DNA from: JAEUOS01 sp046160545
GTDB lineage: Bacteria; Pseudomonadota; Gammaproteobacteria; Burkholderiales; JAEUOS01
Assembly (NCBI GenBank): GCA_046160545.1
Contig: JBJXGS010000247.1
Location: 3,417-67,416 of the forward strand
Length of the DNA: 64,000 nt
Direction: 5' to 3'
Below are positions 34,614 through 43,885 of this stretch, piece after piece; the first letter of the stretch is position 1, and every line of letters starts with the position of its first letter. Both the position numbers and the translations under genes were made by a program. Below the pieces are notes generated by a model. The model worked only from the letters and a program-made list of their open reading frames with translations. It did not search any database and had not been told where the DNA came from.

Positions 34614-36251
34614 CTATTCGATGGCGGCGGCCGATCGGGCACGCTCACGCAGGATGAATTTCTGGATCTTACCGGTCGAAGTTTTGGGCAGCTCGCCGAA
34701 GATGACCCGCCTGGGCACCTTGAACCGCGCCATCTGCGCGCGGCAGTGCTCGATGATATCCGCCTCGGTCGCCGCCGCACCGGCCTTGAGTTCGACGAAT
34801 GCGCAAGGCGTCTCGCCCCACTTGGGGTCGGGGGTGGCGACAACAGCGCAGGCCATCACGGCCGCGTGGCTGTAGATCACGTCCTCGACTTCGATCGAGG
34901 AGATGTTCTCGCCACCGGAAATGATCACGTCCTTGCTGCGGTCGCGGATCTTGGCGTAGCCATCCGGGTGCATGACGGCCAGGTCGCCAGTGTGGAACCA
35001 GCCGCCGGCAAAGGCTTCGCGGGTCGCCTTTTCATTCTTCAGGTAACCCTTCATCGTGATGTTGCCGCGGAACATGATCTCACCCATGGTCACGCCATCG
35101 GCCGGCACGGGTTGCATGGTATCCGGGTCGAGCACGGCAATGGCCTCCTGCAGCGTGTATGGCACGCCCTGGCGCCCCATCAGGCGCACTCGCTCGGCAA
35201 CTGGCAGGTCGGCCCACTCCGGCTGCCTGGCACACACTGCCGCCGGACCGTAGACCTCGGTCAGCCCATAAACGTGGGTCAGTTCGAACCCCATCTTCTC
35301 CATGCCATCGATCATGGCTCCCGGCGGTGCGGCGCCGGCCACCATCGCGTGCACCTTGTGTGCGATGCCGACGCGCATCTCCGGCGGCGCATTGATGATG
35401 GTGCTGTGGACAATGGGCGCGCCGCAATAGTGGCTGACGCGGTGCTCCCGGATTGCGTCGAGGATGGCTTTCGCCTCGACCCGGCGCAGGCACACGTTGA
35501 CTCCGGCGATCTCCGCGAGCGTCCACGGAAAACACCAGCCGTTGCAGTGGAACATCGGCAGGGTCCACAGATATACGGCGAAATGCGGCAGGCTCCACGC
35601 GACTGCATTGGAAGTAGCGTTCAGGTAGGCGCCGCGATGATGCGTGACCACGCCCTTGGGGTTGCCGGTGGTTCCCGAGGTGTAGCTGAGGGCGATCGCG
35701 TTCCACTCATCCGACGGAGGCGTCCAGGCGAAGTCCGGATCGCCGCCGGCGACAAAGGCCTCGTACTCGATGCTGCCGATGCGCGCACCCGGTCCGTCGT
35801 AGAGCGGATCATCGACATCGATGACCAGTGGCTTGACCTGCGCCTGTGCCAGTGCGCTGGCCATGGTGGCGGAGTACTCGCGATCGACGATCACGACGCT
35901 GGCCTCGCTGTGCTCGAGCATGAAGGCGACCGCGGCGGCGTCGAGCCGCGTGTTGAGGGAATTCAACACCGCGCCGGTCATGGGTACGCCGAAATGCGCC
36001 TCCACCATCGCCGGAATGTTGGGCAGCATCACTGCCACCGTGTCGCCCGCGCGCACGCCCTTGGCAGCCAGTGCCGAGGCGAGGCGCACGCAGCGATCAT
36101 GGGTCTCGCGCCAGGTGCGGCGCGTCGCGCCGTGCACGACGGCCAGGCGATCCGGGTATACCCGTGCTGTGCGGGCAATGAAAGAAAGCGGCGTCAACGC
36201 GACATGGTTGGCCGGCGTTTTGGGAAGACCTTCGTCGAAGATGTTGCTCAT
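34614..36251 (-). CDS. acyl-CoA synthetase (AMP-dependent ligase, medium-chain type)
   Basis: A 545-residue adenylating ligase: LSYTSGTTGNPKGVVTHH near residue 182, HVYGLTEVYGPA near 325, GWFHTGDLAVMHPDGY near 420, DRSKDVIISGGENISSIEVE near 440 and the C-terminal lysine in TSTGKIQKF. It is the AcsA/FadD-like group that activates medium or branched acids. ATG 36251 follows homology (MSNIFDEGLPKTPAN); upstream in-frame codons give no likeness. It is transcribed with crotonase 4. Confidence 0.87.
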   Translation of the reverse strand: MSNIFDEGLPKTPANHVALTPLSFIARTARVYPDRLAVVHGATRRTWRETHDRCVRLASALAAKGVRAGDTVAVMLPNIPAMVEAHFGVPMTGAVLNSLNTRLDAAAVAFMLEHSEASVVIVDREYSATMASALAQAQVKPLVIDVDDPLYDGPGARIGSIEYEAFVAGGDPDFAWTPPSDEWNAIALSYTSGTTGNPKGVVTHHRGAYLNATSNAVAWSLPHFAVYLWTLPMFHCNGWCFPWTLAEIAGVNVCLRRVEAKAILDAIREHRVSHYCGAPIVHSTIINAPPEMRVGIAHKVHAMVAGAAPPGAMIDGMEKMGFELTHVYGLTEVYGPAAVCARQPEWADLPVAERVRLMGRQGVPYTLQEAIAVLDPDTMQPVPADGVTMGEIMFRGNITMKGYLKNEKATREAFAGGWFHTGDLAVMHPDGYAKIRDRSKDVIISGGENISSIEVEDVIYSHAAVMACAVVATPDPKWGETPCAFVELKAGAAATEADIIEHCRAQMARFKVPRRVIFGELPKTSTGKIQKFILRERARSAAAIE

Positions 36252-36287
36252 GGCACGCCATCCTGGCAGGCGATCGATTGACGGGGT

Positions 36288-37454
36288 ATGACTCACCGTA
36301 TGATGGGCATTGTAATGAACTCCCGACGCGACCAGGACGCGATTTTTCGCCCCACCACGCCGCAATTGCCCGTGCGCATTGCGATTGCGGCGGCAGGCTC
36401 GCTGCTGGTCCACGTGCTCTTCGTCGGCGGCGCGATGCGCGGCCTGGCCGACGTGTTCCGCTGGCATTCCAATGCCGAACCTCCGCCGCTCAAAGTCAGC
36501 GCGCGCCTGGTTGAAGTCGCCCCACCTGCGCCAGCGCCAACGGCGCAGCCTCGCTCGTCCGCCGCCAAGCCAAAGCCGCGCAAGCCCGGGCCGGCGGTGG
36601 CTCCGGTACTGCCGGCTCTTCCGGGCGAAACACCACGTGCCGATGCGCCCCCTGCTGCACCTGACGCACCGTCCGAGAAGCCCGCGACGGCCGAGGCTGC
36701 GCCCACCGCGGCAAGCGCCGCACCTGCGGTGGAGAGTGCCAATTCGTCCACTCCCGCAACTGTGGGGGAGAGCACGCCGCCTCCGCCCTCGCGTGCCGCG
36801 CGCACCTCAGCGCTGCCGTCCCTGGCGCAGATCCGCTTTGAAGTCACGCTCGAATCCAACAACTACAAGGTCTGGGCAACACAGACCTGGTCCATGGCAG
36901 ACGGCCGCTATCGCATCACCTTTGCCGCAGAGGTGCGCGCTTTGCTTTTCTCCCTCGGATCCATGACCCTGGAGAGTCAGGGCGTGATCGCTGCAGCGGG
37001 CTTGCGCCCGGAACGCTATGTCGACGAGCGCAATCGACGTCGCACCACCGTCAGCATCGCTGCCAATGAGAAGTCCGCCGATATCGAAGAGGCCAACGGC
37101 AACCGCAAGTCCGTTCTCCTGGCCGGGCAGGCCGCCGACATCATGAGCCTCACCTACGACCTGGCCTTCAATCCGGATATCGGGATCGGCACGCCGTTCA
37201 CGCTGATCAATCGCGACCGCGTCGAAGAAGTGCGCCTGGTCGAGGCACGCGACGAGATTCTCGTCACTGAAGCGGGCAACCTCAACACGCGCTACTTCGA
37301 GTTCCGTCGTCCCGATGGCGCAAGTGGCATCCAGGTCTGGCTGGCGGTCGATCGCCAATGGCTGCCGGCGCGCATCCGCCTGACAGGACGCGACGGCGGG
37401 CTCAACATGGTTGCGGTTTCGTACGATACCTCGCCGGTGCCCGCGCGCAGGTAA
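36288..37454 (+). CDS. DUF3108-domain protein with TonB-like N-terminus
   Basis: About 388 residues. A single N-terminal membrane segment (VRIAIAAAGSLLVHVLFVGG) is followed by a long Pro/Ala-rich spacer at about residues 70-165, then a DUF3108 domain with IRFEVTLESNNYKVWATQTWSM, GSMTLESQGVIAAAGLRPERY and SLTYDLAFNP. The layout resembles a periplasm-spanning envelope protein. The start is uncertain among ATG 36288, 36300 and 36315. Function of DUF3108 is unknown. It is 36 bases divergent from the acyl-CoA synthetase and lies before valS. Confidence 0.75.
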   Translation: MTHRMMGIVMNSRRDQDAIFRPTTPQLPVRIAIAAAGSLLVHVLFVGGAMRGLADVFRWHSNAEPPPLKVSARLVEVAPPAPAPTAQPRSSAAKPKPRKPGPAVAPVLPALPGETPRADAPPAAPDAPSEKPATAEAAPTAASAAPAVESANSSTPATVGESTPPPPSRAARTSALPSLAQIRFEVTLESNNYKVWATQTWSMADGRYRITFAAEVRALLFSLGSMTLESQGVIAAAGLRPERYVDERNRRRTTVSIAANEKSADIEEANGNRKSVLLAGQAADIMSLTYDLAFNPDIGIGTPFTLINRDRVEEVRLVEARDEILVTEAGNLNTRYFEFRRPDGASGIQVWLAVDRQWLPARIRLTGRDGGLNMVAVSYDTSPVPARR

Positions 37455-37470
37455 AATTCTTGCGTTGCAG

Positions 37471-37496
37471 CAACGGCGCGCAGTCGCGCGCCGTTG
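37471..37496. repeat. strong hairpin between the DUF3108 gene and valS
   Basis: CAACGGCGCGC pairs perfectly with GCGCGCCGTTG around AGTC. No clear T run follows, so it may be a weak terminator or a leader hairpin for valS, which starts 36 bases later. Confidence 0.55.
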
Positions 37497-37531
37497 CCGT
37501 TCTCTGACCGCGCTCCCTAATCCAAGCCCCC

Positions 37532-40351
37532 ATGTCCGCCGACCTGCCCAAGAGTTTCGATCCTCACGCCATTGAGGCCAAGTGGTACCCCGCGTGGGAA
37601 AAGGCAGGAGTGTTTCGAGCCGGTGCCGGCAGCAAGGACGGCTCGTCCGCGTTTGCCATCCAGCTGCCACCGCCGAATGTCACCGGCACGCTGCACATGG
37701 GCCACGCCTTCAACCAGACGGTCATGGACGCGCTCACGCGCTATCACCGCATGCTTGGCGACGATACCCTGTGGTTGCCGGGCACGGACCATGCGGGCAT
37801 CGCCACGCAGATCGTGGTCGAGCGGCAGCTCGACGCACAGAAGGTTTCGCGTCACGACCTGGGGCGCGAGAAGTTTGTCGAACGCGTTTGGGAATGGAAG
37901 GAACAGTCGGGCGGCGCAATCACCGCGCAAATGCGTCGCCTGGGCGACTCGTGCGACTGGGAACGTGAATACTTCACCATGGACCCCAAGCTGTCGCCGG
38001 TGGTCACCGAAGTGTTTGTGCGCCTGTTCGACCAGGGGCTCATCTACCGCGGCAAACGCCTGGTCAACTGGGACCCCAAGCTCAAGACCGCCGTGTCCGA
38101 CCTCGAAGTCGAGATGGTCGAACGCGACGGATTCATGTGGCACATCACCTATCCGTTCTCGGAAGGGCCGCAGGCGGACCACGAGGGCCGGCCGCTCAGG
38201 GGCATGACCATCGCCACCACCCGCCCCGAGACCATGCTGGCCGACGGCGCGCTTTGCGTACACCCGGAAGACGAGCGCTATCGGCACCTGGTCGGCAAAT
38301 TCGTCGACCTGCCCCTGTGCGACCGCAGGATTCCGATCATCGCCGACGATTTCGTCGACCGCGAATTCGGCACCGGCACGGTCAAGATCACCGGGGCGCA
38401 CGACTTCAACGACTATGGCTGCGCGCAGCGTCACGGGCTCGAGATGATCGTCATCATGACCCTCGACGCGAAAATGAACGACAACGCGCCGGCGGCTTAC
38501 CGCGGCCTGGATCGCTATGAGGCGCGCCGGGCGGTGGTGCGCGACCTGGAAACGCAAGGCTATCTGGTCAAGGCCGAGCCGCACCGTCACATGGTGCCGG
38601 TGGGCGGACGCACCGACGAAGTGGTCGAGCCGATGCTGACCGACCAGTGGTTCGTTGCCATGACGCGCGCCGGCCCGTCGGGCAGGAGCATCACGCAGAC
38701 TTCCCTGGACGCTGTGGCCGCGGGCGAGATCCGCTTCTTCCCCGACAACTGGACCGCCACCTACAACCAGTGGCTGACCAACATCCAGGACTGGTGCATC
38801 TCGCGCCAGCTCTGGTGGGGCCACCAGATCCCGGCCTGGTATGCGCCCGACGGTCGCATATACGTCGGTCGCGACGAAGCCGAGGCGACCGCGCGTGCGC
38901 GCGCGGACGGCTTCACCGGTGCCCTCTCCCGCGATCCGGACGTCCTCGATACCTGGTTCTCCTCTGCCCTGGTGTGCTTTTCGACCCTGGGATGGCCGAC
39001 CCCTGCGGCTGCGGACAAGTTTGAGCGCTACCTGCCGTCTTCGGTGCTCGTGACCGGCTTCGACATCATCTTTTTCTGGGTGGCGCGCATGGTCATGATG
39101 ACCACCCATTTCACCGGCCAGGTGCCGTTCCGGCATGTCTACGTGCATGGACTGATCCGCGACGCCGAAGGCCAGAAGATGAGCAAGTCCAAGGGCAACA
39201 CCCTGGATCCGGTCGATCTGATCGACGGCATTGGCTTGGATGAGCTCCTTGCCAAGCGCACCGCCGGCCTCATGAACCCCAAGCAGGCCGAGGACATCGC
39301 CAGGAAGACACGCAAGGAATATCCGCAAGGCATTCCCTCCTTCGGCGCCGACGCACTGCGCTTCACCATGGCGGCCTACGCCACGCTCGGGCGCAACATC
39401 AATTTCGACCTCAAGCGCTGCGAGGGCTATCGCAATTTCTGCAACAAGCTGTGGAACGCGGCGCGCTTCGTGCTGATGAACTGCGAAGGGCGCGATTGCG
39501 GCCTCGACGAGTCACTGCCCCTCGCCCCTGGTCTTGCCGACCGCTGGATCACAAGCGAACTGCAGCGCACCGAAGCGGCGGTCGCGCAGGGTTTCGCCGA
39601 ATACCGCCTGGACAACGTAGCTCAGGCGATTTATCGCCTTGTCTGGGATGAGTATTGCGACTGGTACCTGGAACTGGCCAAGGCGCGCCTGGCCGCGGGG
39701 AGCGAGGCCGAGCAGCGCGCCACCCGGCGCACGCTGATCCGCGTACTCGAAGCACTGCTGCGACTGGCGCATCCGGTCATTCCCTTTGTGACCGAGGAAC
39801 TCTGGCAAGCGGTCAAGCCCCTGGCTGGCAAGACCGGGGAGTCCATCTGCCTGGCGCCCTACCCGCGTTCCGATGCCGCGCGCATCGATGCAAAGGCGGA
39901 AGAAGAGATCGCGCAGCTCAAGGCCTTGGTCGGCGCGGCGCGCAACCTGCGCAGCGAATGCGGCGTCTCGCCGGCCGAGCGGATCGCGCTCATCGCCAGC
40001 GGCGACACGCAAACCGTGCTCGTCCACACCGAGGCGTTGCGCGCATTGGCGCGGCTTTCCGAAGTGCGCGCGGTCGAGACACTGCCCAGTGGGCCCGCCC
40101 CGGTAGCGGTCGTAGGCAGCACCCGCCTCATGCTCGACATCCGCGTCGACGTGGCCGCCGAACAGGCACGGCTGGAAAAGGAACTCGCGCGCGTCGCCGG
40201 CGAGATCGGCCGTGCGCGCAGCAAGCTGGCCAACCAGAGTTTTGTCGCGCGCGCGCCGGCCGAGGTGGTGCGGCAGGAACAGGAGCGCCTTGCAGGCTTC
40301 GATGCCACCCACGCCAAGCTCCTGGAGCAGCTGCAGCGCCTGGACGCTTGA
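37532..40351 (+). CDS. valS: valine--tRNA ligase
   Basis: A 939-residue class I aminoacyl-tRNA synthetase. The HIGH motif is HMGH in NVTGTLHMGHAFN near residue 52, and KMSKS occurs in GQKMSKSKGNTLDPVDL near 548. The editing domain (TTRPETML, GTGTVKITGAHDFNDY) and the C-terminal coiled coil (AEQARLEKELARVAGEI) are present, so it is complete. It charges tRNA-Val. The TusA-like gene converges on it. Confidence 0.97.
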   Translation: MSADLPKSFDPHAIEAKWYPAWEKAGVFRAGAGSKDGSSAFAIQLPPPNVTGTLHMGHAFNQTVMDALTRYHRMLGDDTLWLPGTDHAGIATQIVVERQLDAQKVSRHDLGREKFVERVWEWKEQSGGAITAQMRRLGDSCDWEREYFTMDPKLSPVVTEVFVRLFDQGLIYRGKRLVNWDPKLKTAVSDLEVEMVERDGFMWHITYPFSEGPQADHEGRPLRGMTIATTRPETMLADGALCVHPEDERYRHLVGKFVDLPLCDRRIPIIADDFVDREFGTGTVKITGAHDFNDYGCAQRHGLEMIVIMTLDAKMNDNAPAAYRGLDRYEARRAVVRDLETQGYLVKAEPHRHMVPVGGRTDEVVEPMLTDQWFVAMTRAGPSGRSITQTSLDAVAAGEIRFFPDNWTATYNQWLTNIQDWCISRQLWWGHQIPAWYAPDGRIYVGRDEAEATARARADGFTGALSRDPDVLDTWFSSALVCFSTLGWPTPAAADKFERYLPSSVLVTGFDIIFFWVARMVMMTTHFTGQVPFRHVYVHGLIRDAEGQKMSKSKGNTLDPVDLIDGIGLDELLAKRTAGLMNPKQAEDIARKTRKEYPQGIPSFGADALRFTMAAYATLGRNINFDLKRCEGYRNFCNKLWNAARFVLMNCEGRDCGLDESLPLAPGLADRWITSELQRTEAAVAQGFAEYRLDNVAQAIYRLVWDEYCDWYLELAKARLAAGSEAEQRATRRTLIRVLEALLRLAHPVIPFVTEELWQAVKPLAGKTGESICLAPYPRSDAARIDAKAEEEIAQLKALVGAARNLRSECGVSPAERIALIASGDTQTVLVHTEALRALARLSEVRAVETLPSGPAPVAVVGSTRLMLDIRVDVAAEQARLEKELARVAGEIGRARSKLANQSFVARAPAEVVRQEQERLAGFDATHAKLLEQLQRLDA

Positions 40352-40366
40352 GCCAGGGCGCGCCGG

Positions 40367-40600
40367 CTACTTCTTTTTCAGGAAATAGAAGAACTCGCTG
40401 CCGTCCTCGCCGCTTTCGACGAGCTGATGCCCGGTCTGCTTGGAAAACGCCGCGAAGTCGCGCACCGAACCCGGGTCGGTCGCGGTGACCTTGAGGATCT
40501 GCCCCGTGGTCAGTTCGGTCAGGGCCTTCTTGGCGCGCAGGATCGGCAGCGGGCAATTGAGTCCGCGGGTGTCGATTTCCTTGTCGTGCAGGGTCGCCAT
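40367..40600 (-). CDS. TusA-family sulfur carrier protein
   Basis: A 77-residue protein with the TusA fold and signature DTRGLNCPLPILRAKKAL near residue 10, whose cysteine would carry persulfide, then LKVTATDPGSVRDFAAFSKQTGH. TusA proteins pass sulfur to tRNA thiolation and other pathways; the free-standing betaproteobacterial type may have another role. It lies between valS (converging) and chrB (divergent). Confidence 0.85.
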   Translation of the reverse strand: MATLHDKEIDTRGLNCPLPILRAKKALTELTTGQILKVTATDPGSVRDFAAFSKQTGHQLVESGEDGSEFFYFLKKK

Positions 40601-40704
40601 GGCTTGTCCGTCGTGTGAAGAATGCTGAAACCCGAATTTTAGCCCGAGTGTTGCACCCGGCGTGGAAACGGCATAATCCGCAGTGCATCGCTAAGGAGAC
40701 TGGG

Positions 40705-41670
40705 ATGGCCGCAGCGAGTGGCGCGGGCGCAAGCCGTTGGCTGGTTCTGGTGACACAACTGCCGGAGGAGGCAGGAGCACGCATGCGCATCCTGCGCACC
40801 CTGGAGTCGCTGGGCTGCGGGGTGCTCGGCGACGGCGTGTTTTTGCTGCCCGACACCGTGGCGTCGCGCCAGGGACTGCCGCGCCTGGGCGAGCATATCG
40901 ATGCCTCGGGGGGGAGCCACCATATCCTCAATGTGGTGGCCGAGCGCGACCAGACTCTGGCCTTCGCAGCCAAGTTCGATCGCACCGCACGCTACGTCGA
41001 GCTGATCAAGAATATCGAAAGCCTCGCTGCGGGCTTTGGCGTGTCGGACCCGACCACGCTGTCGCGCTCATTGATCAAGTTCCGCCGTGAATTCGACGCG
41101 ATCGCATCGCTGGATTTCTTTCCCAGCGAGATTCGCAATCGCGCCAATGCAGCCCTGTCCAAGATCGACGCCGACGTCAAGGCCCTGCTCTTCCCCAGGG
41201 GGACTGACGCGACCACCACCCAGGAACTGCGCGCGGCACAAAAGTTCTTCCGCCGAGTCTGGGTGACGCGACGCCCGCTGTGGGCTGACCGTCTGGCGTC
41301 CGCCTGGCTCATCCGCCGCTTCATTGACGCCGAGGGACGGGTCTTCTGGGGGGAGCGCGACCAGACGGCGCCGGACACGGCCGTCACCTTCGGGTTTGAA
41401 GGAGCCATGTTCTGCAACTCGGCCACGCAGGTGACCTATGAGGTGCTGCTGGATTCTTTCGGACTGGCGCGCGACCCTGCGTTGAAGCGCATTGCCGGCA
41501 TCATCCATGCGCTCGACATTGGCGGGCAGGTGGTTCCAGAGGCCGCAGGTGTGGAAACCCTTCTGCAGGGCGCACAACGGCGCGCCACGGGGGAAGAACA
41601 CCTGCTGGCGGAAACCGAGAAGACCTTCGATCTACTCTACGACGCCTACTTCGAAGCGCCGACCCGCTAG
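40705..41670 (+). CDS. chrB: ChrB-family chromate resistance protein
   Basis: A 321-residue protein of the ChrB family: an N-terminal ChrB_N region (RWLVLVTQLPEEAGARMRIL, GVFLLPDTVASRQGL) and the C-terminal ChrB domain (WVTRRPLWADRLASAWLIRRFIDAEGR, GFEGAMFCNSATQVTYEVL, IAGIIHALDIGG). In Cupriavidus ChrB regulates or supports the chromate efflux pump ChrA; no chrA is visible within this window. The start ATG 40705 has an AAGGAG site at 40693-40698. Confidence 0.85.
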   Translation: MAAASGAGASRWLVLVTQLPEEAGARMRILRTLESLGCGVLGDGVFLLPDTVASRQGLPRLGEHIDASGGSHHILNVVAERDQTLAFAAKFDRTARYVELIKNIESLAAGFGVSDPTTLSRSLIKFRREFDAIASLDFFPSEIRNRANAALSKIDADVKALLFPRGTDATTTQELRAAQKFFRRVWVTRRPLWADRLASAWLIRRFIDAEGRVFWGERDQTAPDTAVTFGFEGAMFCNSATQVTYEVLLDSFGLARDPALKRIAGIIHALDIGGQVVPEAAGVETLLQGAQRRATGEEHLLAETEKTFDLLYDAYFEAPTR

Positions 41671-41729
41671 CGACGTGTCGTGCAGGCGCGGGTGCCTGCA
41701 ATTGCCCGGGGCCATGGGTCTCGAGGCCC

Positions 41730-43280
41730 TCAGGAACAGCGCCCGAGAGGCGCCTGAGCCGGTGCCGGAGCGCCGCGCCTCGCGTCGCCACCCGGTCCTG
41801 CCTCGCTGCGCTGGGCGCGCTCGGCCAGGATCGCTTCCCAAAGGTCGCGGATGCGCGCATCGATGATCGACTGCTGGTAGAAATCCCCATCCTTGGCGCA
41901 ACGGGCAATTTGCATCTGTTCCATGGCAGCCTGCGGGCTGCCGAGCTGGGCGTAGTACTCGCCCAGGGCCTGGTGTTGCGACATCAGCTTGCCGGTGGCG
42001 GCATAGCTGCGCGCCTGCATCTCGTAGACACGCGGTCCGTCGCGACCCGAGCGCGCCAGCTCGGCCAGCATCTCCAGAGCCTCCGGGTGACGCCCGGCGG
42101 CTTGCAGGGCATCGGCCAATGCAAAGCGCAGAAAGCGTGCGCCGGGACTGCGGCCGAGTGCATTGCGGTACTCGGCTACCGCGCCTTCACGGTCGCCGGC
42201 GGCGATACGCAGGCGTGCCGCCATCGCATCAAGCATCGGGTGTGAAGCGAGCCTGCGCGCAGCCGTCAGCGACGCCTCGGCCGCCTTGAAGTCCTTGCCC
42301 AGGAAAAAAGCTTCCGCACTGCCGTAATGGGTGGCGGCCTCGTTCGCCCAGGTGCGGTTCGCGATCTGGGAGGCAAAGTGCTTCTGCGCGTCGCGCACCC
42401 CGTCGAACCCGGCATCAGCGGTCGCGCGCAACTTCGCGCGCACCAGATGGAACGCGAGGCTGTCCTCGCGCTGCCGATAACGCACGCCCTGGGAACGATT
42501 GCGCACGTCGGCGATTCGTTCAGCGGTCAACGGGTGGCTGCGCACATAGACCGGCGCATTGCTGTCGTAGACGCGCATGGCGCGCTGCAGGCGCTCGAAG
42601 AACGCCGGCATCGCGCTGACGTCGAAACCGGCCTTTTGCATCAGGTCGAAGCCGACCCGGTCTGCCTCGCGCTCGAAGTCGCGCGAATACGCCAGCTGCG
42701 ATTGCACCTGGAACGCCTGCGCGCCAGCGAGGGCACCGGCCGCCACCTGGCTGTTCGAACGCGCTGCAAGCAGGGCAAACGCCAGGGCAGCCAGGGCGGC
42801 CAGGGAGGTGCGCTGTCCGGCAGCAAAACCGCGCGCGATATGCTTTTGCGTCAGATGGGCGATTTCGTGCGCCACGACACTGGCAGCCTCGGACTCGGTC
42901 TCGGCCGCGATCAGAAGGCCGGTGTTGACCCCGATGTAACCACCCAGCATGGCGAAGGCATTGATGCCCGAGTCGCGCATCAGAAAGAACTCGATCTCGG
43001 CCCCCGGATCAGAACTCGCGGCGACCAAGCGCATGCCCAGTTCCTGGATATAGGCGCTGAGCTCAGGGTCGTCGACAAAAGCCGGGTCGCGACGCAATTC
43101 GCGAAAATACGACTCGCCGATGCGCCGCTCCATTTGCCCTGAGAGCGCGGTTGCGGATTCCTCGCCGAGGTTGGGCAGGTTCTGAGCACTCAGCGGCGAG
43201 AACGGCGCCGGCCCCACGGCGAGCGCAGGGACAAGCAGCAACGCGAGTAGACGCGCGCGCAGGGAAAATCGGCATGGCAT
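41730..43280 (-). CDS. bepA: M48 metalloprotease with TPR repeats, BepA-like
   Basis: A 516-residue exported protease. It has a signal peptide (RARLLALLLVPALAVGPAPFS), an M48 catalytic domain with the zinc motif HEIAH near residue 139 (VVAHEIAHLTQKH) and the upstream INAFAMLGGYIGVNTGL, and C-terminal tetratricopeptide repeats from about 330. BepA in E. coli degrades stalled LptD and supports outer-membrane assembly. The C-terminus is low in conservation. It is divergent from moaC. Confidence 0.85.
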   Translation of the reverse strand: MPCRFSLRARLLALLLVPALAVGPAPFSPLSAQNLPNLGEESATALSGQMERRIGESYFRELRRDPAFVDDPELSAYIQELGMRLVAASSDPGAEIEFFLMRDSGINAFAMLGGYIGVNTGLLIAAETESEAASVVAHEIAHLTQKHIARGFAAGQRTSLAALAALAFALLAARSNSQVAAGALAGAQAFQVQSQLAYSRDFEREADRVGFDLMQKAGFDVSAMPAFFERLQRAMRVYDSNAPVYVRSHPLTAERIADVRNRSQGVRYRQREDSLAFHLVRAKLRATADAGFDGVRDAQKHFASQIANRTWANEAATHYGSAEAFFLGKDFKAAEASLTAARRLASHPMLDAMAARLRIAAGDREGAVAEYRNALGRSPGARFLRFALADALQAAGRHPEALEMLAELARSGRDGPRVYEMQARSYAATGKLMSQHQALGEYYAQLGSPQAAMEQMQIARCAKDGDFYQQSIIDARIRDLWEAILAERAQRSEAGPGGDARRGAPAPAQAPLGRCS

Positions 43281-43345
43281 GGCGTGTATGATACCCGGCG
43301 CCCCTCAAGGGTTCCCCGCCTCAAGCGCGGTCTATTCGCCCGGAA

Positions 43346-43870
43346 TTGTTGCCAAACGTGAACCGCACGGAACCTCCTGGGGACTCACCCCTGACTCACT
43401 TCGATCGCGACGGCCAGGCGCACATGGTCGATGTCGCGTCCAAGGCGTCGACACACCGTGTGGCGCGCGCCGGCGGCAGCATCCACATGCTGCCAGCGAC
43501 CCTGGCCTTGATCGAGTCCGGAAACATCAAAAAAGGCGACGTGCTGGGTATCGCACGCATCGCGGCGATCCAGGGTGCCAAACGCACTGCCGACCTGATT
43601 CCCTTGTGCCATCCGCTGGCTTTGACACGTGTCGCGTTGGATTTCGTGGTCGATCGCACCCATAACGCCGTGCATTGCACCGCGACGGTCGAAACGCTGG
43701 GTCGAACGGGGGTCGAAATGGAAGCCCTGACGGCGGTGCAAGTGGGCCTCCTGACGATCTACGACATGTGCAAGGCTGCCGACCGCGGCATGCGCATGAC
43801 CGACGTCAGGCTCCTTGAAAAGCGCGGCGGCAAGTCCGGCGACTGGCACGCGCCGGACCAGGGGCGCTGA
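43346..43870 (+). CDS. moaC: cyclic pyranopterin monophosphate synthase
   Basis: A 174-residue MoaC, which closes the pyranopterin ring after MoaA in molybdenum cofactor synthesis. It shows the family motifs HMVDVASKASTHRVARA, GIARIAAIQGAKRTADLIPLCHPL and EMEALTAVQVGLLTIYDMCKA, and RMTDVRLLEKRGGKSG near the end. The start is uncertain: TTG 43346 opens the frame; GTG 43358 is a good alternative. No other mo genes are nearby. Confidence 0.93.
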   Translation: MLPNVNRTEPPGDSPLTHFDRDGQAHMVDVASKASTHRVARAGGSIHMLPATLALIESGNIKKGDVLGIARIAAIQGAKRTADLIPLCHPLALTRVALDFVVDRTHNAVHCTATVETLGRTGVEMEALTAVQVGLLTIYDMCKAADRGMRMTDVRLLEKRGGKSGDWHAPDQGR

Positions 43871-43885
43871 ACCGCCAAGCGAGCG

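Noticed and set aside
34569..36281. 570-codon open frame on the plus strand
   Set aside because: Antisense to the acyl-CoA synthetase gene with complete AMP-binding motifs.
37517..39328. 603-codon open frame on the minus strand
   Set aside because: Antisense shadow of valS, typical for high-GC sequence.
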